Shown here one piece after another: positions 61,200-64,000 of a stretch of DNA of 64,000 nucleotides. Below the pieces are notes generated by a model. That model saw only the letters and a program-made list of their open reading frames with translations. It was not told the origin of the DNA and ran no database searches. Position 1 is the stretch's first letter; each line of letters opens with the position of its first letter. The stretch comes from Chitinophagaceae bacterium (GTDB lineage: Bacteria > Bacteroidota > Bacteroidia > Chitinophagales > Chitinophagaceae). The stretch is taken from the NCBI GenBank assembly GCA_016703625.1, contig JADJBP010000002.1:434001-498000 (forward strand), read 5' to 3'. Made by a program: the position numbers and the translations under genes.

Positions 61200-62224
61200 C
61201 TATCTCATTACAAAAGGATACCTGTCGTAATGCTTTAAAGCGATACCTGTACCTCTTACCACACTTTTCAGCGGATCATCTGCTACATGAACAGGCAGTT
61301 TTATTTTTGCGTTTAATCTTTTATCCAGGCCACGCAGCAAAGCGCCGCCGCCGGTAATATATAAACCACGGCGGTAAATATCAGATGCCAGTTCGGGCGG
61401 CGTTGTTTCCAATGCTTTGAGGATGGCTTCTTCAATTTTAAAGATGCTTTTATCGAGTGCTTCGGCCACTTCCTGGTAACTCACCATTACCTGTTTGGGG
61501 ATACCGGTCACCAGGTCTCTTCCATTTACGGGGATATCATCGGGTGGATTATCCAGGTCTTTCATGGCTGCGCCAACCTGTATCTTGATCTGCTCTGCAG
61601 TACGCTCACCGATCAGTAAACTATGGTAACGGCGCAGGGCTTCCATGATATCGGCCGTAAATTCATCGCCGGCAATACGGATACTTTGATCGCAAACGAT
61701 ACCGGCCAGTGCAATAACAGTAATACCTGTAGTACCACCGCCGATATCTATGATCATGTTTCCCACAGGTTCTTCCACGTCTATACCAATACCCAAAGCG
61801 GCTGCCATGGGTTCATGAATTAAATAAACTTCCTTGGCGCCAGCCTGCTCGGCGCTGTCGCGAACGGCACGTTTTTCAACCTCGGTAATGCTGCTCGGTA
61901 TGCAGATCATCATGCGCCAGCTGGGGCAAATAATGGCTTTTTGGGATAGATCAGTTTGATCATCTCCCGGATCATGAGCTCCGCAGCGTTAAAATCGGCA
62001 ATTACACCATCTTTCAGCGGACGGACTGTACGTATACTCTCATGGGTCTTTTCATGCATCATCAATGCTTTCTTGCCCACGGCTAAAATATTCTTTGGAT
62101 TATTTCTGTCCAATGCAACAATGGAAGGTTCATTTACCACGATCTCATCATTGTGTATTATGAGGGTATTTGCCGTACCCAGATCAATTGCAATTTCCTG
62201 TGTAAAAAAATTAAAAAGGCCCAT
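61200..62224 (-). CDS. mreB: rod-shape-determining protein MreB (one frameshift)
   Basis: The bacterial actin that positions the elongation machinery under the membrane. The repaired length is 341 residues, normal for the family. Actin-fold motifs are present: phosphate-1 IDLGTANTLI near residue 13, the central DIGGGTTGITVIALAG near 160, and the adenosine motif ITGGGALLRGLDKRL near 290. The frame is lost near 61922 because a C run on the reading strand has four bases instead of five; bridging gives FAPSWRMMICIPSSITEVEKRAV. It heads the mreB-mreC-mreD-mrdA-rodA series. Confidence 0.95.
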
Positions 62225-62437
62225 ATGGTTGTGTGTGAAAAAGGATTTTAATCAATGCCAGCAAAGTTGGTGGAAAATATTTGAAATAACAACCGCAAAT
62301 CCTTTATTTTTCAAAGTTTTACAGAAACTTTCGCATTGTGTGCTTTTTGGAAAGATACGGAGTTGTTTATGCTTTTTGACTTATTCTGCAGGCCTTGCGG
62401 TTTGCGCAGATTTTTACACAGTAAAAACCACAGGAGA

Positions 62438-63736
62438 TCATGTCCGGTTATCCTGGAGAGTAAATTCAAAACCGATATCAGAACGGTAATACATTTCTTC
62501 AAAATGTAACTGTTCCAGCATATAATTTGATTGCTCTACTGCTTCGGCAATATTAGCGCCATATGAAGTAACAGCCAGTACCCTGCCGCCATTGGTGATA
62601 ATTTCATCTCCATCTTTCTTTGTTCCTGAATGAAAAATAATACAGTCTTCCAAAACAAGATCATCCAGTCCCAGGATCACTTTTCCTTTTACATAATCAC
62701 CGGGATAGCCTCCGCTCACTGCCACAACTGTTGCAACAGCACGTTCATCGGTTTCTATACTGATCTCATGAAGGCGCTGATCAGCTGTTGCCATCAGCAA
62801 TTCAACCAGGTCGTTCTTTATGCGGGGGATCACCACTTCCGTTTCGGGATCGCCCATCCGGCAGTTATATTCGATCACTTTGGGTTCACCGTTATCGGTC
62901 ATCAAACCAAAAAAGATAAACCCTTTATAAACCAGTTTGTCTTTTTTTAACCAGGCAATGGTTGGTTCAATTATCTGTTCCCTTACTTTTTGTAACAATT
63001 CAGGGGTCACCAAGGGCAACGTGCTAACTGCACCCCTACCGCCTGTATTAAGCCCTGCATCTGCCTCGCCAACACGTTTGTAATCCTTGGCTTCGGGCAA
63101 TAACACATAATGTTCACCGTCGGTCAATACAAAAATGCTTAATTCAATGCCTTTTAAAAATTCCTCGATCACCACTCTTTTCCCGGCTTCTCCAAATTTG
63201 GAACGGAGTAACATCAGTTCAAATTCAGCAGCTGCTTCCAGGTGGTTCTGGCATATCAGCACACCTTTTCCGGCTGCCAGCCCATCGGCTTTTAATACAA
63301 TGGGGAGCGATTGCTTTTTGATATACTCAACACCTTCCAGGTATTTATCTGCGGTAAATTCCTCATAAGCGGCTGTAGGGATCCGGTGCCTTTTCATGAA
63401 CGCTTTGGCAAAAGCTTTACTGCCTTCAAGCTGTGCAGCTTCTTTTGAAGGACCGATCACTTTTATATGTTGTAAACCGGGGTTATTTTTAAAAAAATCA
63501 TAGATGCCTTTTACCAATGGTTCTTCTGGCCCAACCATGATCATATCAATGGCATGCTCTGTGCAGGCATTGGCAATGGCATCAAAATCAGAAACGCCAA
63601 TGGCTAAATTGGTACCACATAAAGCCGTTCCGGCATTTCCGGGGGCAATAAATAACATGCTGCAAAGAGGGCTTTGTTTTAGTTTCCAGGCCAGTGTGTG
63701 CTCTCTGCCGCCGGCGCCGATCAAAAGAATATTCAT
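62438..63736 (-). CDS. purD: phosphoribosylamine--glycine ligase
   Basis: The second enzyme of de novo purine synthesis, joining phosphoribosylamine and glycine with ATP. The intact 432-residue protein has the N-terminal NILLIGAGGREHTLAWKL loop. The ATP-grasp core carries LKADGLAAGKGVLIC near residue 145, EEFLKGIELSIFVLTDG near 190 and YNCRMGDPETEVV near 285. It is the last gene on the minus strand. The 213 bases between it and mreB show nothing I can identify. Confidence 0.96.
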   Translation of the reverse strand: MNILLIGAGGREHTLAWKLKQSPLCSMLFIAPGNAGTALCGTNLAIGVSDFDAIANACTEHAIDMIMVGPEEPLVKGIYDFFKNNPGLQHIKVIGPSKEAAQLEGSKAFAKAFMKRHRIPTAAYEEFTADKYLEGVEYIKKQSLPIVLKADGLAAGKGVLICQNHLEAAAEFELMLLRSKFGEAGKRVVIEEFLKGIELSIFVLTDGEHYVLLPEAKDYKRVGEADAGLNTGGRGAVSTLPLVTPELLQKVREQIIEPTIAWLKKDKLVYKGFIFFGLMTDNGEPKVIEYNCRMGDPETEVVIPRIKNDLVELLMATADQRLHEISIETDERAVATVVAVSGGYPGDYVKGKVILGLDDLVLEDCIIFHSGTKKDGDEIITNGGRVLAVTSYGANIAEAVEQSNYMLEQLHFEEMYYRSDIGFEFTLQDNRT

Positions 63737-63947
63737 GGCTATATTGAATTTTTATGAGTCAGGTATTGGTTTGCGAATTTAAAATTATCACCGTTCATTT
63801 CACAATATATTTTAAATTAAACCTTTCATAAGTATATTTTTTGTAAAGTAACTTCATAAAATAGATAGCCTGATTTGTTTTTGCTACACCAAATTTTGCT
63901 ATTTTGGGCAACTAAACCATCTAACCGGAAACTTAAAACCAACTATC

Positions 63948-64000
63948 ATGAGTGAACAAGCTAAACTCGGCAAACATCCCAAAGCATTATATATCCTGTT
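63948..64000 (+). CDS. start of a probable POT-family peptide transporter (cut by window end)
   Basis: Only 17 codons are visible, reading MSEQAKLGKHPKALYIL. The G-x-HPKxLY-x-L pattern is typical of the N-terminus of proton-dependent oligopeptide (POT/MFS) transporters, ahead of a WERFSYYG segment that would lie outside the window. The identification is tentative. Confidence 0.4.
   Translation, partial: MSEQAKLGKHPKALYIL

Overview
The window looks like a chromosomal segment of a Bacteroidota bacterium, most probably order Chitinophagales, family Chitinophagaceae. The basis is TAnnTTTG-type -7 promoter boxes, little Shine-Dalgarno signal, secreted proteins with type IX secretion (T9SS) C-terminal domains of both type A and type B, TonB receptors, and a glycyl-tRNA synthetase of the single-chain type. 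Almost everything is core metabolism and cell-shape machinery. I see no prophage, IS element, CRISPR array, tRNA or rRNA.

Layout. 1-3.5 kb: dtd, a MazG-like pyrophosphohydrolase, a YihY/BrkB membrane protein and glyQS. 3.7-10.1 kb: a ferredoxin/pyruvate module (GltD-like flavoprotein with ferredoxin domain, pyruvate:ferredoxin oxidoreductase nifJ, a dihydroorotate-dehydrogenase-like flavoprotein), convergent with ppdK (10.1-12.9 kb). 13.1-23.6 kb, minus strand: an 11-subunit complex I operon (nuoABCDHIJKLMN, no nuoEFG) ending in a small unknown gene, with an FNR-like flavoprotein upstream. 24.6-37.6 kb: two T9SS client proteins, mfd, a DUF3857/transglutaminase protein and a small protein. 38-47 kb: gyrB, an AraC regulator, a FecA-like receptor, a second TonB receptor and a HmuY-like lipoprotein, probably one iron/haem uptake locus. 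47.5-56 kb: ileS, a DksA-like protein with a histone-H1-like tail, a VOC protein, an MsbA-like exporter, rbfA and a LolC/FtsX-like permease. 56-62.2 kb, minus strand: mreBCD-mrdA-rodA. Then purD and the first codons of a probable POT transporter.

How parts fit together. Ferredoxin reduced by NifJ could feed the complex I that lacks its NADH module. The FNR-like and GltD-like flavoproteins could exchange electrons between ferredoxin and NAD(P)H, and PpdK recycles pyruvate and PEP. This is inference from gene content.

Two features run across the window. First, about 25 reading-frame breaks fall in otherwise well-conserved and often essential genes (ileS, mreB, mreC, rbfA, nuoN, nifJ, ppdK). 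Nearly all are one-base losses in short homopolymers. I read these as sequence or assembly errors and annotate the genes as whole. Second, many intergenic gaps, including all six wider gaps inside the nuo operon, carry phrase-like elements: a 7-10 nt word repeated in tandem, usually with an inverted copy. Sequences of the same style also sit in frame inside ileS and mfd. These elements are the least explained structure in the window.
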